Assembly (NCBI GenBank): GCA_002729235.1
Contig: PBTY01000006.1
Location: 31,835-95,834 of the forward strand
Direction of reading: 5' to 3'
Length of the DNA stretch: 64,000 nucleotides
DNA from: Rickettsiales bacterium
GTDB lineage: Bacteria > Bacteroidota > Bacteroidia > Cytophagales > Cyclobacteriaceae
The notes beneath the pieces were generated by a model. That model was not told the DNA's origin and did not search any database. It worked only from the letters and a program-made list of their open reading frames with translations. Numbering within the stretch: position 1 is the first letter of the stretch; the number at the start of each line of letters is the position of its first letter. Made by a program: the position numbers and the translations under genes. Shown piece by piece: positions 57,335 to 64,000 of this stretch.

Positions 57335-57661
57335 ATGAAACACTCAAAATCTCTCTTACTCGCCTTCCTATTTTTTAGCACTTCCATTGGAGCAATGGCT
57401 AGTGATGGTTTAACAAAAGAAAACGTTTCGTCCAAATCAGAAACTGAAGTAAAGAAGCGAGTTGGACAACTACTTGATCGAGTAGAAGAGATAAGAGGAT
57501 TTGATAGAACTAACATGGATCAGTTCGAACGAGCGGAATTGAAAGAGGAACTTATCGATATTAAAAAAGAATTGAATGTAGCAAAAACAAATGGCGGTAC
57601 AATCACTATTTCAGTGGGTGCGGCTATCATCATTATTTTATTGCTAATTATTATCCTATAA
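57335..57661 (+). CDS. Small exported protein with a C-terminal membrane tail
   Basis: 108 residues. Signal peptide (about 1-22, MASDG cut site), a charged helical middle (about 25-88, likely coiled coil) and a C-terminal stretch ISVGAAIIIILLLIIIL followed directly by the stop. This plan, with a glycine-threonine turn (GGTITISVG), recurs in small Bacteroidota envelope proteins as I remember them; no function is known to me. Stands alone with its own terminator. Confidence 0.72.
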   Translation: MKHSKSLLLAFLFFSTSIGAMASDGLTKENVSSKSETEVKKRVGQLLDRVEEIRGFDRTNMDQFERAELKEELIDIKKELNVAKTNGGTITISVGAAIIIILLLIIIL

Positions 57662-57686
57662 TACTCACATCTGAAACTTAGAAATG

Positions 57687-57716
57687 ACCTTCGGCCTTAT
57701 AGTCGAAGGTTTTTTG
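57687..57716 (+). terminator. Rho-independent terminator of the small tail-anchored gene
   Basis: ACCTTCG and CGAAGGT pair perfectly around a 10-base loop and are followed by TTTTTTG. It lies 26 bases past the stop, giving a monocistronic transcript. Confidence 0.88.
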
Positions 57717-57844
57717 TACACTATTCAACAGTGACTGTTTCACTCTGAAACACACCTTCCCTCTATACCCTTCTTTTTTCAGTCAGAATCAACATTTTCA
57801 GGTCTGGCACATCGTTTGGAATCGTGAAACCAAACATATTACCT

Positions 57845-60226
57845 ATGCTAAGAAATTTCCTATTAAGTAGCCTAAGAAACTTTCGTAAAAACAAGTCTTT
57901 CACTTTCCTTAACCTTTTGGGGCTGGCAGTAGCTATCTGCGGAATTTTCACCATTTACGTCTTTATCCAAAATGAGCTCTTGGTAGATAGTTCTATACAA
58001 GAAAAGAATTCAACCTACCTGGTAACGTATACACAGCAAACGGAATCATCATCACGAGAAATAGGACTTGGTGATATGCAAACAGACAAATGGTTGCTTG
58101 ATAAGAACTCAGAAGTAGCAGCATCACATCATATTAGACATATTGGAGAATCTCTCGTTAGAAATGGGAATATCAAAGCAGAACGATCAATTACATTAAC
58201 CCAGTCCAATTTCTTCGACTTCTTCAACATCCCACTCGTTCAAGGAGATATCAACACAGCACTTAGCAAACCAAACAGTATCATTCTATCTGAATCTGCA
58301 GCAAAGGTATTTTTTGGAGACAGTAACCCCATTGGCCAAAAACTTGAGATTTTTGGAGATTACACCATGCCTCTACAAGTGACTGGCGTCATTCAAGAAG
58401 GGGTTAATCTTCATTTTGACTATGACTGTCTGGTTTCCTGGGATTCAAGACCAAATGATGAACCAAACACCATTGGCGAATGGTACCGTTATTCTATCAA
58501 TAGCTACATCAAATCAAACAATACTAGCTCAGTAGAGCTTGCCAATACATTAACTGCGCGATATCAAACTGAATTTCCAGAAGAAAATATATCCATTAAT
58601 CTCTATCCGATATCGGATCTATACTTTAAGATTGGTCATGTTCAGTTTTTACCTGGCTTTAAATCCGGTAATAAAAACAGCTTAACCATCCTTTCCCTCA
58701 TTGCCGTTTTGATTCTGGTGATTTCAGTAGTCAACTACATCAACATCAACATCTCGCTTGTCCTAAAACGGCTGAGAGAAATTGGTATGAGAAAAGTAAT
58801 GGGTGCCAGTAAACTCACCTTGGGCAGTCAGTTTTTGGTGGAGAGTACACTTTTGGTCCTACTAGCCAGCGTCATAGCCATTACGCTATCAGACCTACTA
58901 ATTAAAGAGCTACCTTCTCTATTCGGAGCAATCAACGGCCCTTTTAGTAATATTTCCTATCTCTGGACACTCATTGGATTGAGTTTGTTGATTGGACTTC
59001 TGTCAGGCTCCTATCCAGCCCTCTTTATCAGCCGAATCAAGCTATCCGATGGCCTTAAAAGCCAGCTGAATGGTGGCAAATCAAGAAACATCATTAGAAA
59101 CAGTTTAATGGGCCTTCAGTTTTTCATCACCTTTGGCCTATTGGTAATGTCCATAGTCGTTTATCAACAATATCAATTCATTCAGAACAAAGAATTAGGA
59201 TTCAATAAAGAGGATATTCTCATTGTAGACATTGGCAACAGTGGTAAAATAACTGAAGGATACAGAGCATTCCAAAGCACTATTAATACCTTCCCAGAAG
59301 TCAAAAGTACTAGTGTAAGTACCGATATTATTGGGACAGGATACACCAACAATTCCTACTATGCGATCAAGGAAGGTCAAACTAGTGCACCTGAAAACGG
59401 TGTGATGACCACTTACTTTTCTGTTGACCCTGACTTTACCACCACATATGATTTACAAATACTTGAAGGAAGAGCCTTTAATCGCGACTTGTCTATAGAT
59501 AGCTCAGGAGTAATCATCAATGAAGCATTGGTGTACAAATTAGGCCTTGAAAATCCTGTTGGTTCAAGAATCAAATTATTTGGCGCAGACAGTAAAAGTC
59601 TTCATGTACTAGGAGTAGTAAAAAACTTCAATTTTAAAAGTTTACACAATGAAGTCACACCTATTGCCATGTACCTCGGAAGACGAAATTTTTGGAACCT
59701 AAGCATTCAGTTTGATCGAAACAATACGGCGGCATTGATGGCTAAGTTGGAAAATGCCTGGCTTCAATTCGATCAGGATGTTCCGTTTTCGTACGAGTTC
59801 CTGGATGACAAACTTGGCAGATTCTACGAGCAGGATCAACGTTTCAGTAAGTTGATTAGTGGTTTTGCTATCATGAGTGTGATTTTATCACTAATTGGGT
59901 TATTTGGTTTGACAGCTTTCTCAATGGAGCAGCGATTAAAAGAAATAAGCATTCGTAAAATATTGGGGGCGGATATTAAAACGTTGATTTTGCTATTCAA
60001 CAAACAAGTGATCATTGTTTTTACAATAGCTTCTGCTTTGGCCTTACCACTCATTTACACATTGGCAGGAGACTGGTTGTCAAACTTCGCATTTCATATA
60101 GGCAATACCTGGGTAATTTATATCTCATCAGCCATCATCATTTTTACGTTGATTGTAATGACCGTAACCATCACCTCTTTGAAGGCAGCTAATTCAAACC
60201 CTGCCAAGTATTTAAAAGATGATTGA
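57845..60226 (+). CDS. FtsX/MacB-type ABC transporter permease
   Basis: About 793 residues. N-terminal helix and MacB periplasmic domain (about 20-240), FtsX domain with three helices (about 280-400, LREIGMRKVMGASKLTLG), a second anchor and periplasmic domain (about 420-660), and a second FtsX unit (about 675-790, LKEISIRKILGADIKTLI). The track's GTG start gives seven extra residues; the ATG (MLRNFLLSSLRNF) matches the family and is used. No ATPase gene is adjacent. Mechanotransmission or lipoprotein/small-molecule export is expected. Confidence 0.87.
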   Translation: MLRNFLLSSLRNFRKNKSFTFLNLLGLAVAICGIFTIYVFIQNELLVDSSIQEKNSTYLVTYTQQTESSSREIGLGDMQTDKWLLDKNSEVAASHHIRHIGESLVRNGNIKAERSITLTQSNFFDFFNIPLVQGDINTALSKPNSIILSESAAKVFFGDSNPIGQKLEIFGDYTMPLQVTGVIQEGVNLHFDYDCLVSWDSRPNDEPNTIGEWYRYSINSYIKSNNTSSVELANTLTARYQTEFPEENISINLYPISDLYFKIGHVQFLPGFKSGNKNSLTILSLIAVLILVISVVNYININISLVLKRLREIGMRKVMGASKLTLGSQFLVESTLLVLLASVIAITLSDLLIKELPSLFGAINGPFSNISYLWTLIGLSLLIGLLSGSYPALFISRIKLSDGLKSQLNGGKSRNIIRNSLMGLQFFITFGLLVMSIVVYQQYQFIQNKELGFNKEDILIVDIGNSGKITEGYRAFQSTINTFPEVKSTSVSTDIIGTGYTNNSYYAIKEGQTSAPENGVMTTYFSVDPDFTTTYDLQILEGRAFNRDLSIDSSGVIINEALVYKLGLENPVGSRIKLFGADSKSLHVLGVVKNFNFKSLHNEVTPIAMYLGRRNFWNLSIQFDRNNTAALMAKLENAWLQFDQDVPFSYEFLDDKLGRFYEQDQRFSKLISGFAIMSVILSLIGLFGLTAFSMEQRLKEISIRKILGADIKTLILLFNKQVIIVFTIASALALPLIYTLAGDWLSNFAFHIGNTWVIYISSAIIIFTLIVMTVTITSLKAANSNPAKYLKDD

Positions 60227-60231
60227 GCTAG

Positions 60232-61062
60232 CTACTCAAAATTAACTTGAATCATTCCCGCATATTCAGATACCAGCCGATTATAAAGCTGATCAAATTG
60301 CTCAGCTTTATATTCTTCCAACAAGTCAGCTGCAGAATTCATTCCTCCAACGTAGTATCGCTGGAACCATGGGGAAACGCTTATTAATCCGACCACCAAT
60401 CCATAATTAGTGATGGTAAAAACATAGGCAGCCCCGAATGCAGAAATCGTAATTAGAGAGTTGATTCCTTCCTTATAATGCCTGGAGTACGCTTGTCCAG
60501 TACCAGGAAAAACTGCTGAAAGCAAGATCGCCTTCATTTTTGTCTTCTTATTTACTTTATCAACTGATCTAAAGACCTCATTCAGTTGGTCTGGAGAAGC
60601 ATCAAGTTTCAAGAAACCTTCTTTAGCTTTAGCATAATCACCTAAATAAAAATCGATTAATGACTTGATAATTTGTTTGTTTTGCTCCCCAATTTCATTG
60701 TCAGGTCGGTAAGCCAACACACTTCTCTTTGCGTTCAGAAAATCATCCAATTTAACTAGAGATAGAATTTCCATCAATTCATACCCCTCACCTTCCTTCA
60801 TTCTGGTTAAGGTCTTAAAGTATTTGGCAGACACATCATAGTCACCTGACAAATAACTTGACCATGCCAAGCCTTCTACAGTGAGGGAATCAAAATCTCC
60901 CGATTTATCGAAGAAAAGCACACGCTTATAAAAAGAAGCGGCCTCATCATATTGCCCTATCTCAAAGGATGTTTCAGCCAACTCAATCGTTTGACTAATC
61001 GATTGAGCGGACATACTACCTACCGTAATAAATATCCAAAAGATACTGAACGCGATCTTCAT
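60232..61062 (-). CDS. TPR protein with C-terminal glycine-rich membrane segment (first of pair)
   Basis: About 276 residues. Signal peptide, TPR-like helices (about 20-160), then from about 180 a region with AILLSAVFPGTGQAYSRHYK and hydrophobic stretches. The PGxGxxY motif and following helices resemble DUF5683-type tails. ATG at 61062 is used since the track start is a TTG. It starts 47 bases inside the preceding gene, so the product is coupled to the paralogous TPR protein. Convergent with the FtsX permease (5 bases). Function unknown. Confidence 0.72.
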   Translation of the reverse strand: MKIAFSIFWIFITVGSMSAQSISQTIELAETSFEIGQYDEAASFYKRVLFFDKSGDFDSLTVEGLAWSSYLSGDYDVSAKYFKTLTRMKEGEGYELMEILSLVKLDDFLNAKRSVLAYRPDNEIGEQNKQIIKSLIDFYLGDYAKAKEGFLKLDASPDQLNEVFRSVDKVNKKTKMKAILLSAVFPGTGQAYSRHYKEGINSLITISAFGAAYVFTITNYGLVVGLISVSPWFQRYYVGGMNSAADLLEEYKAEQFDQLYNRLVSEYAGMIQVNFE

Positions 61063-61852
61063 ATTTCTTCTCTTCAATCTGATTAAACTCTTGAGCAGAT
61101 TTCACACTTCCATAGATATTGCCTGTATAGAATCCCAGTGCAAGCCCTCCAAATATCCAGGCACCAGGTCTGTCAATACCTTTTTCGGAGATGATTCTAT
61201 AGGCTTGATATCCGGTTGTAGATATTAGCAACAAGGAAAACAAGCCATCCTTCCATCTACCAGTATATATTTTACCTAAACCAGGCACAACCGTGGATAA
61301 AGCTCCTGCCAGAAAGGGGCTTTTATGACGTCTATCCTGAGCCTCAGAAGCAACAGTATACATTTGTTGTACCAGATAAGGAGGATTGTTTAGTTGCTCT
61401 GACTCTTGCTGGGCTGATTCCCAGTTTCCCTCCAGCGCTAATGAAGCAGCTGTCAGGAAATTAAGATCAGGTTTCGTAAAAGTATAGTTTCCAACCACAC
61501 CACGAATTTCTTCGAATTGACTACTGGAAAACAATGCATAGGTATGAATTTTCCCAAATTGAATACTCGCTATCGTCACTGTCTCAATACTCTTTAGCCG
61601 TCGTATAGACTCCTGGTATAGCTCCAGGTTTTGCATACTAATTAACAAGTTATGCCATGAGGTTGTATCTGTGGGATTTAAATAAACAACCCGTTCATAT
61701 TCCGTCGCGGACTCATCATATCGTCCTGCTTCAAACAAATAATCTGCGTACTTCTTACTATTTGAATAATCAAAAAGATCCTGACCAAACGTCAGAGTGG
61801 TACATCCAAAAAGACATACAATCACAAATAACCTAAAACTCTCCAACCTCAT
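61016..61852 (-). CDS. TPR protein with C-terminal glycine-rich membrane segment (second of pair)
   Basis: 278 residues. Signal peptide (about 1-23), TPR-like repeats (FEAGRYDESATEYERVVYLN, about 37-56), and a membrane-like tail with LAGALSTVVPGLGKIYTGRW followed by FSLLLIST and GGLALGFYTGNIYGSV. It shares this layout and the PGxGxxY motif with its downstream neighbour but with low overall identity, so an old duplication. Overlaps the secreted YidD gene by 20 bases. Probably works with it at the membrane. Confidence 0.72.
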   Translation of the reverse strand: MRLESFRLFVIVCLFGCTTLTFGQDLFDYSNSKKYADYLFEAGRYDESATEYERVVYLNPTDTTSWHNLLISMQNLELYQESIRRLKSIETVTIASIQFGKIHTYALFSSSQFEEIRGVVGNYTFTKPDLNFLTAASLALEGNWESAQQESEQLNNPPYLVQQMYTVASEAQDRRHKSPFLAGALSTVVPGLGKIYTGRWKDGLFSLLLISTTGYQAYRIISEKGIDRPGAWIFGGLALGFYTGNIYGSVKSAQEFNQIEEKKYEDRVQYLLDIYYGR

Positions 61853-62228
61853 CCACTAACCTATTTTTATTCTTATCGAGTTTATAAAAACCAGGACTCA
61901 AGGAATTGCACCTGGTATAGCGATCAAAAAAAGATATGGTCCCCTTGACTAATCCAAGCTTTTTCACCGCCTGAACAGCATACTCTGAACACGAAGGAGT
62001 AAAAGAACAAGTACTTCCATCTTGAGAGCTGATAAAACTCTTGTAAAAAACAAAAGCACCCGTGTAGAGCATTTCAACCTCATTGTCAGCCCTTTTAAAA
62101 TACTCACCATAATGGCGGTGCTCAGACTTTTTATCAACCGTTAACTCCTTCTCAAAATCAATGGATTTGACCTGAGCGGATAACTGGAAGGATAACATCA
62201 TCAAAAACAGAATAAATAGCTGCTTCAT
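61833..62228 (-). CDS. Signal-peptide-bearing YidD-like protein
   Basis: About 131 residues. Signal peptide (MKQLFILFLMMLSFQLSAQ), then a 50-residue extension, then a YidD core: FYKSFISSQDGSTCSFTPSC, SEYAVQAVKKLGLVKGTISF and a further Cys. Canonical YidD ends in [12 protein letters not shown]; here it ends RYTRCNSLSPGFYKLDKNKN, so that motif is lost. With a signal peptide it should act outside the cytoplasm, opposite to normal YidD. The ATG at 62228 is chosen over an upstream TTG. Its first 71 bases lie inside the upstream gene. Confidence 0.8.
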   Translation of the reverse strand: MKQLFILFLMMLSFQLSAQVKSIDFEKELTVDKKSEHRHYGEYFKRADNEVEMLYTGAFVFYKSFISSQDGSTCSFTPSCSEYAVQAVKKLGLVKGTISFFDRYTRCNSLSPGFYKLDKNKNRLVDEVGEF

Positions 62229-62862
62229 CTTCAAAATCGTCAATCTTTATGTCACTGTGGGTTGTAATCTTTTTATTATCTCCTAATGGTGTATGAATGA
62301 TCTCATAAATTTTCATAGGAAACATGTATCGACCGACCTTCTGATGCTCTTTAAAATATTGCTTCACAAGTGGCTCGCCTTTCTTTTTGTAAAAGATAAT
62401 TCCTTCTAACAGGCCTTCAGACTGGGTAATGGCCACATATCCTTCTTCACTGGCAGGATGTTTCCATTTTGAAACGACCTGATTTCCCACCTCTTCTACA
62501 TCCATAAGTCTGAATCCCATTTTGGACAAACCAAAATCGTCCATCTCATTTTTTAAAAGTAAGTGATAAATAGAAAAACCAACGGTCATTGCTGAGGAAG
62601 ATGTACGCATGACACTATCGTTCAACACAATGTATGCAGCAGTATCCTTAAATACCAGAAATTGCTCACGCGGAAATGTCTGATTATGAATTAATGTTTC
62701 CTTATTCAAATCATAGAATACCTTTCCTACGATTAAGGACTGTTTCTTATCAGGGCTAATCTCTTTAATACTATACTTGGCTTCTATTCGAGTGCCAAAA
62801 TTCTGGGTAAATGCAATGTGTGAAATCAGCACACAAAACAGAAAATAAAAAAGGTGTTTCAT
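62158..62862 (-). CDS. Secreted LolA-like beta protein
   Basis: 234 residues with a signal peptide (about 1-19). The mature part is alternating strands: VGKVFYDLNKETLIHNQTFP, LVFKDTAAYIVLND, EGYVAITQSEGLLEGIIFYK, TTHSDIKIDD. This recalls LolA/LolB-type lipoprotein carriers, but I see no diagnostic motif, so the fold assignment is weak. First gene of a four-gene overlapping operon. Its start codon lies directly behind the T-tract of the upstream terminator. Confidence 0.65.
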   Translation of the reverse strand: MKHLFYFLFCVLISHIAFTQNFGTRIEAKYSIKEISPDKKQSLIVGKVFYDLNKETLIHNQTFPREQFLVFKDTAAYIVLNDSVMRTSSSAMTVGFSIYHLLLKNEMDDFGLSKMGFRLMDVEEVGNQVVSKWKHPASEEGYVAITQSEGLLEGIIFYKKKGEPLVKQYFKEHQKVGRYMFPMKIYEIIHTPLGDNKKITTHSDIKIDDFEDEAAIYSVFDDVILPVIRSGQIH

Positions 62863-62869
62863 AAAAAAA

Positions 62870-62883
62870 GGGCCTTACGGCCC
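62870..62883 (-). terminator. Terminator/attenuator between the small membrane protein and the YidD operon
   Basis: On the minus strand GGGCC-GTAA-GGCCC is followed by TTTTTTTATG, where ATG is the start of the LolA-like gene. It lies 28 bases past the stop at 62911. It should end most transcripts of the small membrane protein. Read-through would feed the downstream operon. Confidence 0.75.
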
Positions 62884-62910
62884 ATTTTACTTTTACAAAT
62901 CTACTACTAA

Positions 62911-63375
62911 TTAATAACTATAGTAGAATGGGGAAGTGATTGCTCCTAAAACTACGTTAGCAGCAAAACCAATCCAGAAAGATGTTTTTTGATCTTTTGT
63001 CTTGTTCTTGTTAGTAATCACTACGAAGAAACCAATTGGACAACATAGGAAACCCCAAAGACCAGATGGCCAATCGAAGTTGCTCCATTGGAAACCTTGA
63101 GTTCCTTCTACTGAATTCACGCTTTTGAAAGAAGCCATATCAATTGATGCGTCCATTGAAGAAAGCTCCTCCATAGAAGTGATTTCGTTAGCAACAACTA
63201 ACTCTTCTACCTGGTTTAGCTCATCAAACTCAGCTTCGAAAGCTACAGCATCAAATTCAACATCTTCTACAGCAACTTCCAACTCCATATTTGCAGGTGC
63301 TGCAAACAATGCTTGAGTTGAGAAAATCAAAGTCGCCATGAACATCGAAGAAACTCTTAATAATCTCTTTTTCAT
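62911..63375 (-). CDS. Small exported acidic protein with C-terminal membrane domain
   Basis: 154 residues. Signal peptide (about 1-26), an acidic region rich in Glu, Asp, Ser and Met (about 28-85), then a membrane domain: PSGLWGFLCCPIGFFVVITN, a Lys-rich turn and FWIGFAANVVLGAITSPFYY. The two-helix tail resembles small proteins next to TPR/DUF5683 genes that I remember from Bacteroidota. Separated from the YidD operon by a terminator. The 261 bases upstream show only an AT-rich intergenic region. Confidence 0.7.
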   Translation of the reverse strand: MKKRLLRVSSMFMATLIFSTQALFAAPANMELEVAVEDVEFDAVAFEAEFDELNQVEELVVANEITSMEELSSMDASIDMASFKSVNSVEGTQGFQWSNFDWPSGLWGFLCCPIGFFVVITNKNKTKDQKTSFWIGFAANVVLGAITSPFYYSY

Positions 63376-63636
63376 AATCTGTTATAATGGTGATAAGTTT
63401 AGAATGTGAATATTATGATTTACGCATTCATTTCCTAATGTTGTTTGTAAAATACTATCATACTTTACGCTTTCAGTTCTGATCAAGGAGGTATTTCGTG
63501 ATATAATTATTTGACATTAAATGAATTAATACCACAAAAAACTATTCTTCCCGAGCTTATTATTTTTTTTGTTTCTGGCTTCAGATTACCATCATATTTT
63601 TCCCCTCTTTTCATTTAACTCCTCTAGATTTAAACA

Positions 63637-64000
63637 GTGAGAAAAAAGATAGTCGTATTAACTGGAGCTGGCATAAGTGCAGAAAGCGGAATAAAGACAT
63701 TCAGAGATGCAGGTGGTCTTTGGGAAGGACATGACGTAATGGAAGTGGCAAGCCCTCAAGGTTGGGCTAAAAACCAGGAGTTGGTATTGAATTTTTACAA
63801 TCAACGTAGAAAACAGGCACTTACTGCAAAACCAAATAAAGGTCATTCGGCTCTTGCCGAATTAGAAAACCATTATGAAGTAGTGATCATCACTCAGAAT
63901 GTGGATAATCTTCATGAAAAATCAGGAAGTACGAATGTTATTCATCTTCATGGAGAACTATTTAAGGTTAGGAGCACATTGGATGAGTCGTTGATATATG
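63637..64000 (+). CDS. cobB: Sir2-type NAD-dependent protein deacylase, cut by the window edge
   Basis: Removes acetyl or succinyl groups from lysines using NAD+. Not in the ORF track because it runs off the end. The first 121 codons read VLTGAGISAESGIKTFRDAG at the NAD site, LWEGHDVMEVASP, VVIITQNVDNLHEKSGS and VIHLHGEL with the catalytic His. GTG start gives the normal N-terminus (RKKIVVLTG). A TAnnTTTG-like element (TAGATTTA) ends 4 bases before it. C-terminal part, including any zinc cysteines, lies outside. Confidence 0.93.
   Translation, partial: MRKKIVVLTGAGISAESGIKTFRDAGGLWEGHDVMEVASPQGWAKNQELVLNFYNQRRKQALTAKPNKGHSALAELENHYEVVIITQNVDNLHEKSGSTNVIHLHGELFKVRSTLDESLIY

Noticed and set aside
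57845-60226. Frameshifted or fused ABC transporter because no ATPase is present
   Set aside because: Double FtsX permeases of about 800 residues without adjacent ATPase are common in Bacteroidota; the reading frame is intact.

Overview
The window reads as chromosomal DNA of a Bacteroidota bacterium, most likely a marine member of the Cytophagales. This comes from gene content and style: TPR-sensor hybrid histidine kinases (one ending in an AraC domain), an IPExxxVDY-type protein beside pyruvate kinase, the acpP-fabF-rnc block, a YwqK/MORN protein, PorV/PorQ-like and DUF2490 envelope proteins, FtsX/MacB permeases of about 800 residues, almost no Shine-Dalgarno sequences, and several TAnnTTTG promoter elements. 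The genus cannot be fixed from the sequence alone. No rRNA, tRNA, CRISPR array, insertion sequence or prophage was seen. No gene-free stretch exceeds 300 bases.

Layout. 0.2-5.4 kb: two hybrid histidine kinases on the minus strand. 5.4-9.4 kb: a stand-alone E2-type acyltransferase and sppA (minus), then folK and a TauE/SafE permease (plus). 9.4-9.5 kb: a 40-codon remnant of a LamG-like gene. 9.5-21.8 kb: a surface-polysaccharide island. It holds a flippase, a YfhO membrane protein and two methyltransferases on the plus strand. On the minus strand is a tightly coupled operon of two glycosyltransferases, two sulfotransferases and a WbpB/WbpD/WbpE-like amino-sugar trio. 21.9-30.1 kb: pfkA, miaA, a large PAS hybrid kinase with HPt, a single-domain receiver, a small conserved-looking protein, an MBL-fold hydrolase and an RqcH/NFACT protein. 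30.1-38.8 kb: a KatG with a lipoprotein signal, pyk, the IPExxxVDY-type protein, acpP-fabF-rnc-nadE. 38.8-44.1 kb: yidD, a one-POTRA Omp85-type barrel, a MORN protein, and a PorV-like plus HhH-barrel pair.

44.2-49.3 kb is the most system-like region: five overlapping or touching genes encoding an OleD-like reductase, an MBL hydrolase, an F390-synthetase/PaaK-like adenylating enzyme, a KAS III-like condensing enzyme and a membrane fatty-acid hydroxylase/sterol desaturase. It looks like a compact lipid or secondary-metabolite pathway related to, but different from, OleABCD. 49.5-57.1 kb: an accessory membrane protein, the tgt-lptG-eamA operon, and GT2-ECF sigma-rsmG-PepSY-DUF2490. 57.3-60.2 kb: a small tail-anchored protein and an FtsX permease. 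60.2-63.4 kb: a minus-strand run of four overlapping genes built around a signal-peptide-bearing YidD paralogue, two TPR proteins with a glycine-rich membrane tail and a LolA-like protein, preceded by a small membrane protein. A cobB-type sirtuin runs off the right edge.

Best candidates for something undescribed are the 44.2-49.3 kb biosynthetic cassette, the secreted-YidD operon, the lipoprotein KatG with an inverted repeat around its promoter, and the LamG remnant marking the edge of the polysaccharide island. All functions are read from sequence by eye. No database search was run.
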